A stretch of DNA of 33,018 nucleotides from an uncultured Gammaproteobacteria bacterium (lineage in GTDB: Bacteria > Pseudomonadota > Gammaproteobacteria > Arenicellales > JAANXG01): NCBI GenBank assembly GCA_947259395.1, contig CAMYMN010000044.1, positions 1 to 33,018 on the forward strand, read 5' to 3'. The translations under genes and the position numbers were made by a program. Under the pieces are notes generated by a model, which made no database searches, was not told the DNA's origin, and saw only the letters and a list, made by a program, of their open reading frames with translations. This document shows, piece by piece, positions 9,320 to 17,010 of the stretch; position 1 is the stretch's first letter; each line of letters begins with the position of its first letter.

Positions 9320-9457
9320 CTATCCCGGCGCTGGCTCGGTCTCGAACGCCTGGACTTGCGCTTCACTCAATCCATAGCTACGGCTATGCATTTCGTTCCA
9401 GCGCGGCGTCCAGCCGCCCGATTCCTTCGCCATCATCCAGGATCCTTGACGCAACAT
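9320..9457 (-). CDS. Possible 45-residue small protein, divergent from thyA
   Basis: A frame from the ATG at 9457 to a TAG at 9320 encodes MLRQGSWMMAKESGG and on to a C-terminal part with SYGLSEAQVQAFE. Its codon use and mix of residues look like real protein rather than a shadow frame, and no other gene covers 9196-9469. The frame stays open upstream, antisense to the start of thyA, so it could be a longer gene or the remnant of one. There is no obvious ribosome-binding site and I recognise no family. Without it, this 274-base gap holds only the repeat at 9201. Confidence 0.3.
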   Translation of the reverse strand: MLRQGSWMMAKESGGWTPRWNEMHSRSYGLSEAQVQAFETEPAPG

Positions 9458-9469
9458 GCGGGCTAGCCA

Positions 9470-10264
9470 ATGAAACAGTACCTCGATCTCATGCGTCATG
9501 TGTGCGATCACGGCACGCGTAAGCAAGATCGCACCGGCACCGGCACCCTGAGTGTGTTTGGTTACCAGATGCGGTTCGATCTTGCCGCGGGCTTTCCCGT
9601 GGTGACCACTAAGAAACTGCATCTGCGATCGATCATCCATGAATTATTGTGGTTCTTGCGAGGTGACACAAACATTGAATATCTGCACGACAACGGAGTA
9701 ACGATCTGGGACGAATGGGCGGATGACGACGGCGAGTTGGGTCCCATCTACGGTTATCAATGGCGCTCGTGGCCGGCACCCAACGGCAGTCACATCGATC
9801 AGATCAGTCAGGTCGTCGAACAGATCAACACGTCTCCGGATTCCCGCCGCATGATTGTCAGCGCGTGGAACGTCGGTGCAATTGATAGTATGGCGCTGCC
9901 ACCGTGCCATGCGTTATTTCAGTTTTATGTCGCTGACGGAAAGCTGTCCTGCCAGCTATATCAACGCAGCGCCGATCTGTTCTTGGGTGTTCCCTTCAAT
10001 ATTGCCTCTTATGCATTGCTGACGATGATGATCGCCCAAGTGACCGGATTGCAACCGGGTGAGTTCGTGCACACCTTCGGCGATGCCCACTTGTATCTCA
10101 ATCACCTCGAGCAGACTGAGCTGCAGCTCTTACGTCAGCCCTATCCATTACCGGCCATGAGCATCAATCCAAAAGTTACCAATCTGTTTGATTTCCGTTA
10201 CCAAGATTTTGAACTGCAAGGCTACCAATCCCACCCGCACATCAAGGCGCCCATAGCGGTCTGA
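9470..10264 (+). CDS. thyA: Thymidylate synthase
   Basis: ThyA methylates dUMP to dTMP with methylene-tetrahydrofolate, yielding dihydrofolate. The protein has 264 residues, identical in length to E. coli ThyA, with catalytic C146 in [11 protein letters not shown]21 in DRTGTGT, and the blocks [30 protein letters not shown] and [19 protein letters not shown]. The C-terminus KAPIAV matches the family, whose last residues close over the active site. folA starts 26 bases downstream, and FolA recycles the dihydrofolate that ThyA makes. Confidence 0.98.
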   Translation: MKQYLDLMRHVCDHGTRKQDRTGTGTLSVFGYQMRFDLAAGFPVVTTKKLHLRSIIHELLWFLRGDTNIEYLHDNGVTIWDEWADDDGELGPIYGYQWRSWPAPNGSHIDQISQVVEQINTSPDSRRMIVSAWNVGAIDSMALPPCHALFQFYVADGKLSCQLYQRSADLFLGVPFNIASYALLTMMIAQVTGLQPGEFVHTFGDAHLYLNHLEQTELQLLRQPYPLPAMSINPKVTNLFDFRYQDFELQGYQSHPHIKAPIAV

Positions 10265-10290
10265 CTGGGGATCGCCCCGAGAGCAACAAA

Positions 10291-10803
10291 TTGAAGATTA
10301 CTATCATTGTCGCCATGGATCGTAACCGGGTCATCGGCCGCGACAATCGTCTCCCGTGGCATCTGCCCGCCGATCTGAAGCGTTTTAAACAGATCACGAT
10401 GGGTAAGCCCATCATTATGGGACGCAATACCTACGAATCGATCGGCAAGCCCCTGCCTGGCCGGACAAACATTGTGGTCAGCGGCAATCCCGCGTACCCG
10501 GCGCCGGGCTGTGTCGTCGTACAATCGTTATCAGCGGCGATCGATGCCGCCCAAGACGCGGCGGAAATCATGGTTATCGGCGGTGCGAGGCTTTATGAGC
10601 AGGCGATATCCCTGGCACATCGCATCTATCTCACTGAGGTGCAGGCGTCGTTTGCAGGTGATACCTGGTTTCCGCACATCGATAGAGATCAGTGGGAGGA
10701 AAAACAACGTGTTACCCATGAAGCCGACGACAAGAATCCCCATCCTTACACGTTCGTGCTGCTGGAAAAAAAATTGGGGAGTGATTCAGGAAACGGGGTG
10801 TGA
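10291..10803 (+). CDS. folA: Dihydrofolate reductase
   Basis: FolA reduces dihydrofolate to tetrahydrofolate with NADPH. It is a 170-residue chromosomal-type DHFR. The TTG at 10291 is the start, because the family N-terminus (KITIIVAMDRNRVIG) begins at its second codon and no ATG fits; GAG lies about eight bases upstream. The substrate-binding acid is D28 in LPWHLPADLKRFK, equivalent to E. coli D27. GRNTYESIGKPLPGR and VIGGARLYEQA are the nucleotide-binding blocks. It lies 26 bases after thyA, probably in one transcript. Confidence 0.96.
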   Translation: MKITIIVAMDRNRVIGRDNRLPWHLPADLKRFKQITMGKPIIMGRNTYESIGKPLPGRTNIVVSGNPAYPAPGCVVVQSLSAAIDAAQDAAEIMVIGGARLYEQAISLAHRIYLTEVQASFAGDTWFPHIDRDQWEEKQRVTHEADDKNPHPYTFVLLEKKLGSDSGNGV

Positions 10804-10890
10804 ATTTGCCCTCGCCCGCATGCTGCGCCGAGGCGGCAGTATGCGCGCTGGACCCCGTTTTGATTGTTATTCAATTCCGGGATAGTAAGG

Positions 10891-11982
10891 ATGACCACTG
10901 ACACCAGTCCGACCATTTGCGAAATCGGCGCGCGTGCCGTCAATGTGCCGCTGCCCAAACCATTACCAACCAGCAGCGGCACGATCACCACGGTTCCCCT
11001 GGTATTGGTGGATCTTGTCACCGAGCAGGGCATCAACGGATGCGCCTACGTGTTTTGCTACACCTCCGCTGCCCTGCAACCCGTCGCTCACCTGGTGCGC
11101 GGCCTGGGGGAGATGCTCCAGGGTGATACGGTGGCGCCGGCGGCGATCGAGCGCAAGCTGCAACGATCGTTCCGGTTGCTCGGGCCGCAAGGGCTCACCG
11201 GCATGGCGATGGCCGGTGTGGACATGGCGGCCTGGGATGCCCTGGCAAAAGCCGCGGAGATGTCGCTGGTGCGCTTGTTGGGCGGCGAGCCACGGCCGAT
11301 TCCTGCCTACGCCAGCTACTTCATGAACGGGGTAGCCGGTGCGGAAAAGGACGCCGAAGAAGCGCTCGCAGCGGGATTCAAGGCGCTCAAGATAAAAATC
11401 GGTTATCCGGAGCTGGCGACCGATATCCAGGCCATACGCGAGGTGCGACGGGTGAGCGGTGATGATGTCGTGCTGATGGTGGATTACAACCAATGCCTCA
11501 CCGTCCCGCAGGCGATTACCCGGGCCCGGGCGCTGGATGACGAAGGGATTTACTGGATCGAGGAACCGACCATCGCAGATGACTTTACGGGTCATGCAAA
11601 GATTGCCCGCGAGGCCACGACTGCGATACAGATCGGCGAAAACTGGTGGGGACCCCACGACATGGCGAAGAGCATCGCCGCCGGGGCATCGGACCTGGCG
11701 ATGCCTGATGTAATGAAGATCGGCGGGGTCACCGGTTGGATGCGCGCCGCCTCGCTCGCTGAGACCTCGGGATTACCGGTGTCGAGTCATATATTTCAGG
11801 AGATTAGTGCGCAGCTGCTGGCCGTGACCCCGACCTGCGACTGGCTAGAATACATGGACTTGGCGAAACCGATCCTGCAACAACCGCTGGCGTTGCAGGA
11901 TGGCTATGCCGTGGTGTCCGAGCAACCTGGCATCGGCCTGAGCTGGGATGAGGGTGCGGTAAAAAAATATCTCGAGGAATGA
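10891..11982 (+). CDS. Mandelate racemase-like enzyme (enolase superfamily)
   Basis: This 363-residue enzyme has an N-terminal capping domain (about 1-130) and a TIM-barrel. From the ATG at 10891 every catalytic position of Pseudomonas putida mandelate racemase is present, offset by three residues: K167 and K169 (ALKIKIGYP), metal ligands D198 (VDYNQ), E224 (WIEEPT) and E250 (QIGENWW), the Asp-His pair D273 (MPDVMKIGG) and H300 (VSSHIFQE), and E320 (WLEYMDL). Long blocks such as MKIGGVTGW are shared with that enzyme. It therefore probably abstracts a proton alpha to a carboxylate. The substrate loop differs (YASYFMNG instead of YDSHSLDG), so mandelate may not be the substrate. No mandelate-pathway gene is adjacent. 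An upstream start at 10864 is less likely because TAAGG directly precedes 10891. It ends 8 bases from the convergent ABC gene. Confidence 0.88.
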   Translation: MTTDTSPTICEIGARAVNVPLPKPLPTSSGTITTVPLVLVDLVTEQGINGCAYVFCYTSAALQPVAHLVRGLGEMLQGDTVAPAAIERKLQRSFRLLGPQGLTGMAMAGVDMAAWDALAKAAEMSLVRLLGGEPRPIPAYASYFMNGVAGAEKDAEEALAAGFKALKIKIGYPELATDIQAIREVRRVSGDDVVLMVDYNQCLTVPQAITRARALDDEGIYWIEEPTIADDFTGHAKIAREATTAIQIGENWWGPHDMAKSIAAGASDLAMPDVMKIGGVTGWMRAASLAETSGLPVSSHIFQEISAQLLAVTPTCDWLEYMDLAKPILQQPLALQDGYAVVSEQPGIGLSWDEGAVKKYLEE

Positions 11983-11990
11983 GTATCGGG

Positions 11991-13841
11991 TCAAACGGCT
12001 TTTTCGACCACTCTGATTTCTACCGGCTCGCCAATTTCTTCCGCCTCTTTTTCCAATTCGCGTTGTTCCTGCTGCAGCGCCCACATTTCGGCATAGTGCC
12101 CCTTTGCTTCGAGTAGTTCGCGATGCTTGCCATGTTCGGTAATTCGGCCATGTTCCAGCACCAGGATCTGATCGGCGTCGATTACCGTAGACAGGCGATG
12201 CGCGATCACCAATGTGGTGCGATTGGCCGCCACTTCTTTGAGCGCTGACTGGATCGCCTGCTCGGACTTGGAGTCCAGTTGCGAGGTGGCCTCATCCAGA
12301 ATCAATATCGGCGGGTCTTTCAGAATGGTGCGCGCGATGGCGATGCGCTGTTTCTCGCCGCCCGACAATTTCAATCCGCGCTCGCCGACACGCGTCCCAT
12401 AGCCTTGCGGCAACGCGTCGATGAAATCATGCAGGTTGGCGAGACGCGCCGCCTGTTGGATCTCGGCCTGGCTCGCTTCAGGATGGCCGTAGCGGATGTT
12501 GTACTCGATGGTATCGTTGAACAACACGGTATCCTGAGGGACGATACCGATGGCGGCACGTAAGCTTTCGAGTGTTACTTCACGAATATCCTGACCGTCG
12601 ATAGCGATCGTGCCACCGGTGACATCATAGAATCGGAACAACAACCTGGCGAGCGTGGATTTACCCGCGCCGCTGCTGCCGACCACGGCCACCTTGTGGC
12701 CTGCCGGTATCTCAAAACTGATATCGTGCAGGATTGCGCGATCCGGTTGGTAATGGAACTTGACCTGGTCAAATGCCACGTAACGCTGGGTAACGGTGAG
12801 GGGGGCGGCGGACGGTTTGTCCTCGATCTCCGCGTCTACTTCCAGCAGGCTGAACATCTTCTCCATGTCGGTGAGCGAGTGTTTTACTTCGCGGAAGATG
12901 GTGCCAAGAAAATTCAACGGAATATAGAGTTGAATCAAGAACGCGTTAACCATTACGAAATCGCCGAGCGTCATGGTGCCGGTCGCGACGCCGCTAGCCG
13001 CCATGATCATCAACACGGTGAGACCGATACCGATAATAACGCCTTGACCGATGTTCAGCAGCGCGAGTGACACCTGGCTTTTTATCGACGCCGTTTCCCA
13101 GTTCTTCATTTGCTTGTCGTAGCGTTGCGCCTCGTATTCCTCATTACCGAAATATTTGACCGTCTCATAATTAATCAGAGAATCGATCGCCGTGGTGTTC
13201 GCCCGTGAATCGGCGGTGTTCATCTGCACGCGAAACTTGATTCGCCATTCGGTGACTTTGTAGGTGTAGAAGAAATATAAACCGACAGTGATGACGGTTA
13301 CCACGGAAAACCAGATATCAAAATTGAACAATAAGATCGCGCATACCACGAGTATCTCGAATGCGGTGGGCAGGATGCTGAAAATCAGAAAGTGCAACAA
13401 CTGGGTAATACTGCGGCTGCCACGCTCGATATCCCGCGACACGCCGCCGGTTTGCCGGTCCAGATGAAAACGCAGCGCCAACTCGTGGAGATGTCTGAAC
13501 ACCTTTAGCGCGATCTTGCGCGTCGAGCGCTGCGAGGCCTTGGCGAATACCGCGTTGCGAAGCTCCTGGAACAACGAGGTGCTGAATCGAAGCAGTCCAT
13601 AAGCGATCAGTAAAAACAACGGAACCGTGATTAGCTGTGCAGTCGATTCGCTGACCTCCAAGCTGTCCACGATCAGTTTCAATGCCACCGGCACACCTAT
13701 GTTGGCGAGTTTCGCTAGTGCCAGGAAAAGTAAGGCGAGCCAAATCCGCGCCCGGTACTCCCATAAATAGGGAAACAGCGTTCTAATCGTCTTCCAATCG
13801 TTGCGGTTCTTGGAGGGTAATTCCGTGCGGGCAGTACGCAT
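11991..13841 (-). CDS. Atm1/HMT1-type ABC exporter (permease fused to ATPase)
   Basis: This is a 616-residue half-transporter that would work as a homodimer in the inner membrane. The N-terminal half has about six membrane helices, with the Atm1-family stretch GGVSRDIERGSRSITQLLHF. The C-terminal ATPase has Walker A GSSGAGKST (near residue 388), Q-loop VPQDTVLFNDT, signature LSGGEKQR (near 491), Walker B ILILDEATSQLDS and H-loop IAHRLST. Bacterial Atm1-like exporters move glutathione or glutathione-metal conjugates and help with heavy-metal tolerance; that substrate is inferred from the family. The ATG at 13841 fits the family N-terminus; a start at 13895 would add 18 unlike residues. The C-terminal tail is rich in Glu. 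The 219 bases upstream hold no gene I can see. Confidence 0.9.
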   Translation of the reverse strand: MRTARTELPSKNRNDWKTIRTLFPYLWEYRARIWLALLFLALAKLANIGVPVALKLIVDSLEVSESTAQLITVPLFLLIAYGLLRFSTSLFQELRNAVFAKASQRSTRKIALKVFRHLHELALRFHLDRQTGGVSRDIERGSRSITQLLHFLIFSILPTAFEILVVCAILLFNFDIWFSVVTVITVGLYFFYTYKVTEWRIKFRVQMNTADSRANTTAIDSLINYETVKYFGNEEYEAQRYDKQMKNWETASIKSQVSLALLNIGQGVIIGIGLTVLMIMAASGVATGTMTLGDFVMVNAFLIQLYIPLNFLGTIFREVKHSLTDMEKMFSLLEVDAEIEDKPSAAPLTVTQRYVAFDQVKFHYQPDRAILHDISFEIPAGHKVAVVGSSGAGKSTLARLLFRFYDVTGGTIAIDGQDIREVTLESLRAAIGIVPQDTVLFNDTIEYNIRYGHPEASQAEIQQAARLANLHDFIDALPQGYGTRVGERGLKLSGGEKQRIAIARTILKDPPILILDEATSQLDSKSEQAIQSALKEVAANRTTLVIAHRLSTVIDADQILVLEHGRITEHGKHRELLEAKGHYAEMWALQQEQRELEKEAEEIGEPVEIRVVEKAV

Positions 13842-14060
13842 TATTGAGAAGTATATCAGTGCAACATAAAAATGACGTAGTACATCATAACGCAACCGAT
13901 CGGCTCACGACGTGTGCTATCTCCATGAGATCTGATGTCACCCCACGTAGGGAAACGAAGAATCAAATAATCGATCCACGCAAGATAGGTGCTGCAAGAT
14001 TGGGTACCCGAGACGCGTCGATCGCGGGATCGCGGCGCACAAACCGACGGGGTGATGTAA

Positions 14061-14714
14061 TCAAGGAGTTGCCCGTTTCGGCACCCCGGCAACGGCCTGC
14101 GAGGCACGCCGCCGCCGGTAGCGCACAATCCGGTATCCGAGCAAGATAGACAAGACCAATGCGTAGATCGCCGGCTCCGTGATGTCGGCTTTGACAAGCC
14201 ACAGAAAATGCAGCACGCCGAGGATCGGGACGGCATAAGTCAGGCGATGCAGGCGCTGCCAACGTTTGCCCCCCAATCGTTGCAGCATCCGATTCGTCGA
14301 GGTCGCCGCCAAGGGTATCAGCAGCACAAACGCGGTAAACCCCACCAGGATGTAGAGACGCTCAGCGATGTCCTCGAGGATGAACTGCCACGCGAAGAAC
14401 TGGTCGAGCACGATATACGTCGTGAAATGAAGTAAGGCGTAGAAGAACGCATACAGCCCGAACATGCGCCGCAGGCGAATCAGGGCGTGCCAACCGGTGA
14501 GCTGACGTAATGGGGTGATCGCAAGCGTGATCATCAACATGCGCAGTGTCCAGTCCCCGGTTGTAAAGGTGATCGTTTCGATCGGTTCTGCGCCGAGTGT
14601 GTCGGTAGCGGCGCGCCAGATGAGCAGTGCTGCTGGAATCAGGCAGGCTGTGAACGCGACAGGTTTGACGCGCTTGATCCAGCGCAACTGGATCTCAGGC
14701 GAAGCAGCGGGCAT
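14061..14714 (-). CDS. msrQ: MsrQ, heme membrane subunit of the periplasmic methionine sulfoxide reductase
   Basis: MsrQ (YedZ) is an inner-membrane b-type heme protein that passes quinol-derived electrons to MsrP. The 217 residues hold about six helices. Histidines likely to bind heme occur in the block LRRMFGLYAFFYALLHFTTY and in HRLTYAVPILGVLHFLWL. The ATG at 14714 lies three bases after the msrP stop, so the two genes are translationally coupled; a TTG at 14717 is a weaker choice. The C-terminal tail is basic and presumably cytoplasmic. It is expected to share the msrP promoter, and thus the proposed ECF control. Confidence 0.93.
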   Translation of the reverse strand: MPAASPEIQLRWIKRVKPVAFTACLIPAALLIWRAATDTLGAEPIETITFTTGDWTLRMLMITLAITPLRQLTGWHALIRLRRMFGLYAFFYALLHFTTYIVLDQFFAWQFILEDIAERLYILVGFTAFVLLIPLAATSTNRMLQRLGGKRWQRLHRLTYAVPILGVLHFLWLVKADITEPAIYALVLSILLGYRIVRYRRRRASQAVAGVPKRATP

Positions 14715-14717
14715 CAA

Positions 14718-15686
14718 TCAGAAGTTCTTACTCAGATCCATGCCCTGGTACAGGTGGGCGACCTGCTCAGCATAGCCATTGAACATCAACGTAGGCCGTT
14801 TGAAGAATTCGCCTATGCGGCGTTCCCTGGCCTGGCTCCAGCGGGGGTGGCTGACCTTCGGATTGACGTTGGCGTAGAAACCGTACTCATGGGGCGCCTG
14901 GACCTGCCAGGTATTGACCGGTGGCTGTTCCACGAAGTTGATCTTGACGATGGATTTGATGCTCTTGAATCCGTATTTCCAGGGCACCACCAATCGAATG
15001 GGCGCGCCGTTTTGGCCCGGCAACTCCTCGCCATAGACGCCCACCGCCAGGATGGTCAGCGGATGGATCGCCTCGTCGATGCGCAGTCCTTCCCGGTAGG
15101 GCCAGTCCAATACCGAGCCGAATAACCCGCGCCGCTGACCCGGCATACGCTTGGGGTCATGCAGCGTCTCGAATTCGACATATTTCGCGCGCGAGTTGGG
15201 TTCCAGGGTCTTGATGAAATCACCGAGGGCAAACCCGACCCATGGGACCACCATGGACCACGCCTCGACACAGCGCAGGCGATAGATTCGTTCTTCCAAC
15301 GGGAAGCGTTTAATGAGCTCATCAACGTCATAGACCTTGGGCTTTTTTATTTCACCAGCAACCTCTATGCTCCAAGGGCGGCTCTTGAAGTCCTCCGCCA
15401 GTTGCGCCGGACCCTCCTTATCGGTAGAGAATTCATAAAAATTGTTGTAGCTGGTGACGTCTTTGTAAGGGGTGAGAGACTCTTTAGCGTTGAACCGGCT
15501 CTTCTTGAGTTGATCGAATTTCAGTTTAGCGGAGGCCTCGGGCGTCAGCGCAAATAAGCCTGTCGCCGCCAGGCCCAGCGCTGCCGCGGCGCCGCCCTTT
15601 ATCAACTGCCGGCGACGCCGGAAAACCTCGTAATTCGTGATCTCCGAAGGAATTGTGTCCGCCGGTCTTCTGATAAGCATATTCAA
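14718..15686 (-). CDS. msrP: MsrP, molybdopterin-dependent protein-methionine-sulfoxide reductase
   Basis: MsrP (YedY) reduces methionine sulfoxide in periplasmic proteins. The 322-residue precursor has a Tat signal: an arginine cluster at 23-26 ([10 protein letters not shown]), a hydrophobic stretch, and a likely cut after PEASA (residue 53). The molybdenum ligand is C139 in [44 protein letters not shown] and the C-terminal [20 protein letters not shown] block also match the family. AGGAAA sits eight bases before the ATG. A promoter like those of the bufferin/ECF cluster lies at 15709-15735, and msrQ follows directly. Confidence 0.95.
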   Translation of the reverse strand: MNMLIRRPADTIPSEITNYEVFRRRRQLIKGGAAAALGLAATGLFALTPEASAKLKFDQLKKSRFNAKESLTPYKDVTSYNNFYEFSTDKEGPAQLAEDFKSRPWSIEVAGEIKKPKVYDVDELIKRFPLEERIYRLRCVEAWSMVVPWVGFALGDFIKTLEPNSRAKYVEFETLHDPKRMPGQRRGLFGSVLDWPYREGLRIDEAIHPLTILAVGVYGEELPGQNGAPIRLVVPWKYGFKSIKSIVKINFVEQPPVNTWQVQAPHEYGFYANVNPKVSHPRWSQARERRIGEFFKRPTLMFNGYAEQVAHLYQGMDLSKNF

Positions 15687-15708
15687 TTTCCTAGGCTTGT
15701 TGTGTTGC

Positions 15709-15735
15709 TAGACCAGCAAATCAAACCGAGGTTCC
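15709..15735 (-). promoter_or_regulatory. Putative ECF sigma promoter of msrPQ
   Basis: Reading the minus strand, GGAACC (15735-15730) is followed by 16 bases and GTCTA (15713-15709). This is the same pair and spacing as the two promoters of the bufferin cluster. It lies in the 65-base gap between the thiolase stop and the msrP ATG, with the -10 element 22 bases before that ATG. Confidence 0.65.
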
Positions 15736-15751
15736 CGGCACACTGCCCTGG

Positions 15752-16939
15752 CTACAACCGCTCGAAGATCGCGGCGATACCTTGCCCGCCGCCGATACAC
15801 ATGGATACCAGGGCATAGCGGCCGCCCGTTCGTTGAAGTTCGTAGAGGGCTTTCACCGTAAGGATGCATCCGGTGGCGCCGATGGGGTGGCCGAGGGAGA
15901 TGCCGCTGCCGTTGGGGTTGGTCTTGTCCGCTGGCAGCCCGAGGTCGCGCACCACCGCAAGGGCCTGGGCGGCGAACGCCTCATTGAGTTCGATCACATC
16001 CATGTCGTCGATGCCTAACCCGGCTTTGTCTAACACGATACGTATCGCCGGTACCGGCCCAATGCCCATGTACTTGGGTTCCACGCCGGCGTGCGAGTAG
16101 GCCACCAGCCGCGCCATCGGTTGATGGCCGGCTTTGTCCGCCGTTTCCGCGGCCATCAACACCACCGCCGCCGCGGCGTCGTTGATACCCGATGCATTGC
16201 CGGCAGTGACCGAGCCGTCTTTCTGGAACACCGTGCGCAGCTTTGCCATACCCTCTATCGTGGCATCTGCGCGTATGTGCTCGTCTTGCGCAAACATGGT
16301 GCTGCCCTTGCGGGATTTGATCTCTACCGGCAGGATCTGATCTTTGAAGTAGCCGTTTTTTGTCGCATTGGCGGCGCGTTGATGACTCTCTACCGCCAGG
16401 GCGTCTTGGTCTTCGCGGCTGATGTTCCACTTGGCGGCGACGTTCTCAGCGGTAATGCCCATGTGACAGGAATCGAACGGATCGGTGAGTGCGCCGACCA
16501 TGGCGTCCACGGTTGAGCCATCACCCATGCGCTGGCCCCAACGCATCGCCGGAACGTGATACGGGGCACGGCTCATAGACTCGGCGCCGCCAGCCAGCGC
16601 GGCATCGGCATCACCCAATTGAATGGTCTGGGCGGCGCTGACCACTGCCTGCAGACCGCTGCCACACAAGCGATTCAAGGTGAATGCCGGAGTCTCCACC
16701 GGCAGACCGCCTTCGATGGCCGCATAGCGGGACAAATACATGTCCTTGGTTTCGGTGTGAATAACGTTACCGAACACGCAATGGCCGATTTGATCCGACG
16801 CTGCCCCCGACCGTGACACTGCCTCGCGCACTACCATGGCGCCCAATTCCTTGGGGGCGAAGTCCTTCAGGGAACCGCCATAATCACCGATGGCGGTACG
16901 CACTCCGCTCAACACTACGACATCTCTACCTTCTGACAT
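15752..16939 (-). CDS. bktB: BktB-type beta-ketothiolase (acetyl-CoA acyltransferase)
   Basis: This 395-residue thiolase condenses or cleaves beta-ketoacyl-CoA. The catalytic residues are C92 (NRLCGSGLQA), H351 (SLGHPIGATG) and C381 (SMCIGGGQG). It follows Cupriavidus BktB block by block (SGVRTAIG, GGSLKDFAPKELGA, GHAGVEPKYMGIGPVPA, IAAIFER), more closely than the fatty-acid-oxidation thiolase FadA. A role in short-chain ketoacyl-CoA metabolism is likely, either PHA-like synthesis or degradation; no phaB or phaC lies in the window. The ATG at 16939 has a strong GGAGG eight bases upstream; an in-frame start at 16954 would overlap that site. Confidence 0.9.
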   Translation of the reverse strand: MSEGRDVVVLSGVRTAIGDYGGSLKDFAPKELGAMVVREAVSRSGAASDQIGHCVFGNVIHTETKDMYLSRYAAIEGGLPVETPAFTLNRLCGSGLQAVVSAAQTIQLGDADAALAGGAESMSRAPYHVPAMRWGQRMGDGSTVDAMVGALTDPFDSCHMGITAENVAAKWNISREDQDALAVESHQRAANATKNGYFKDQILPVEIKSRKGSTMFAQDEHIRADATIEGMAKLRTVFQKDGSVTAGNASGINDAAAAVVLMAAETADKAGHQPMARLVAYSHAGVEPKYMGIGPVPAIRIVLDKAGLGIDDMDVIELNEAFAAQALAVVRDLGLPADKTNPNGSGISLGHPIGATGCILTVKALYELQRTGGRYALVSMCIGGGQGIAAIFERL

Positions 16940-17010
16940 GATTTTCTCCTCCAAAAGACGACGTTAGATTGCCAAAATGCCCTGTGGTGGTCCAACGCGG
17001 GGTGCCCATG

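Noticed and set aside
13621-13650. GGAACC followed by GTCGA at 15 bases inside the ABC exporter gene
   Set aside because: It is antisense within a gene, with the wrong spacing and no gene for it to drive.
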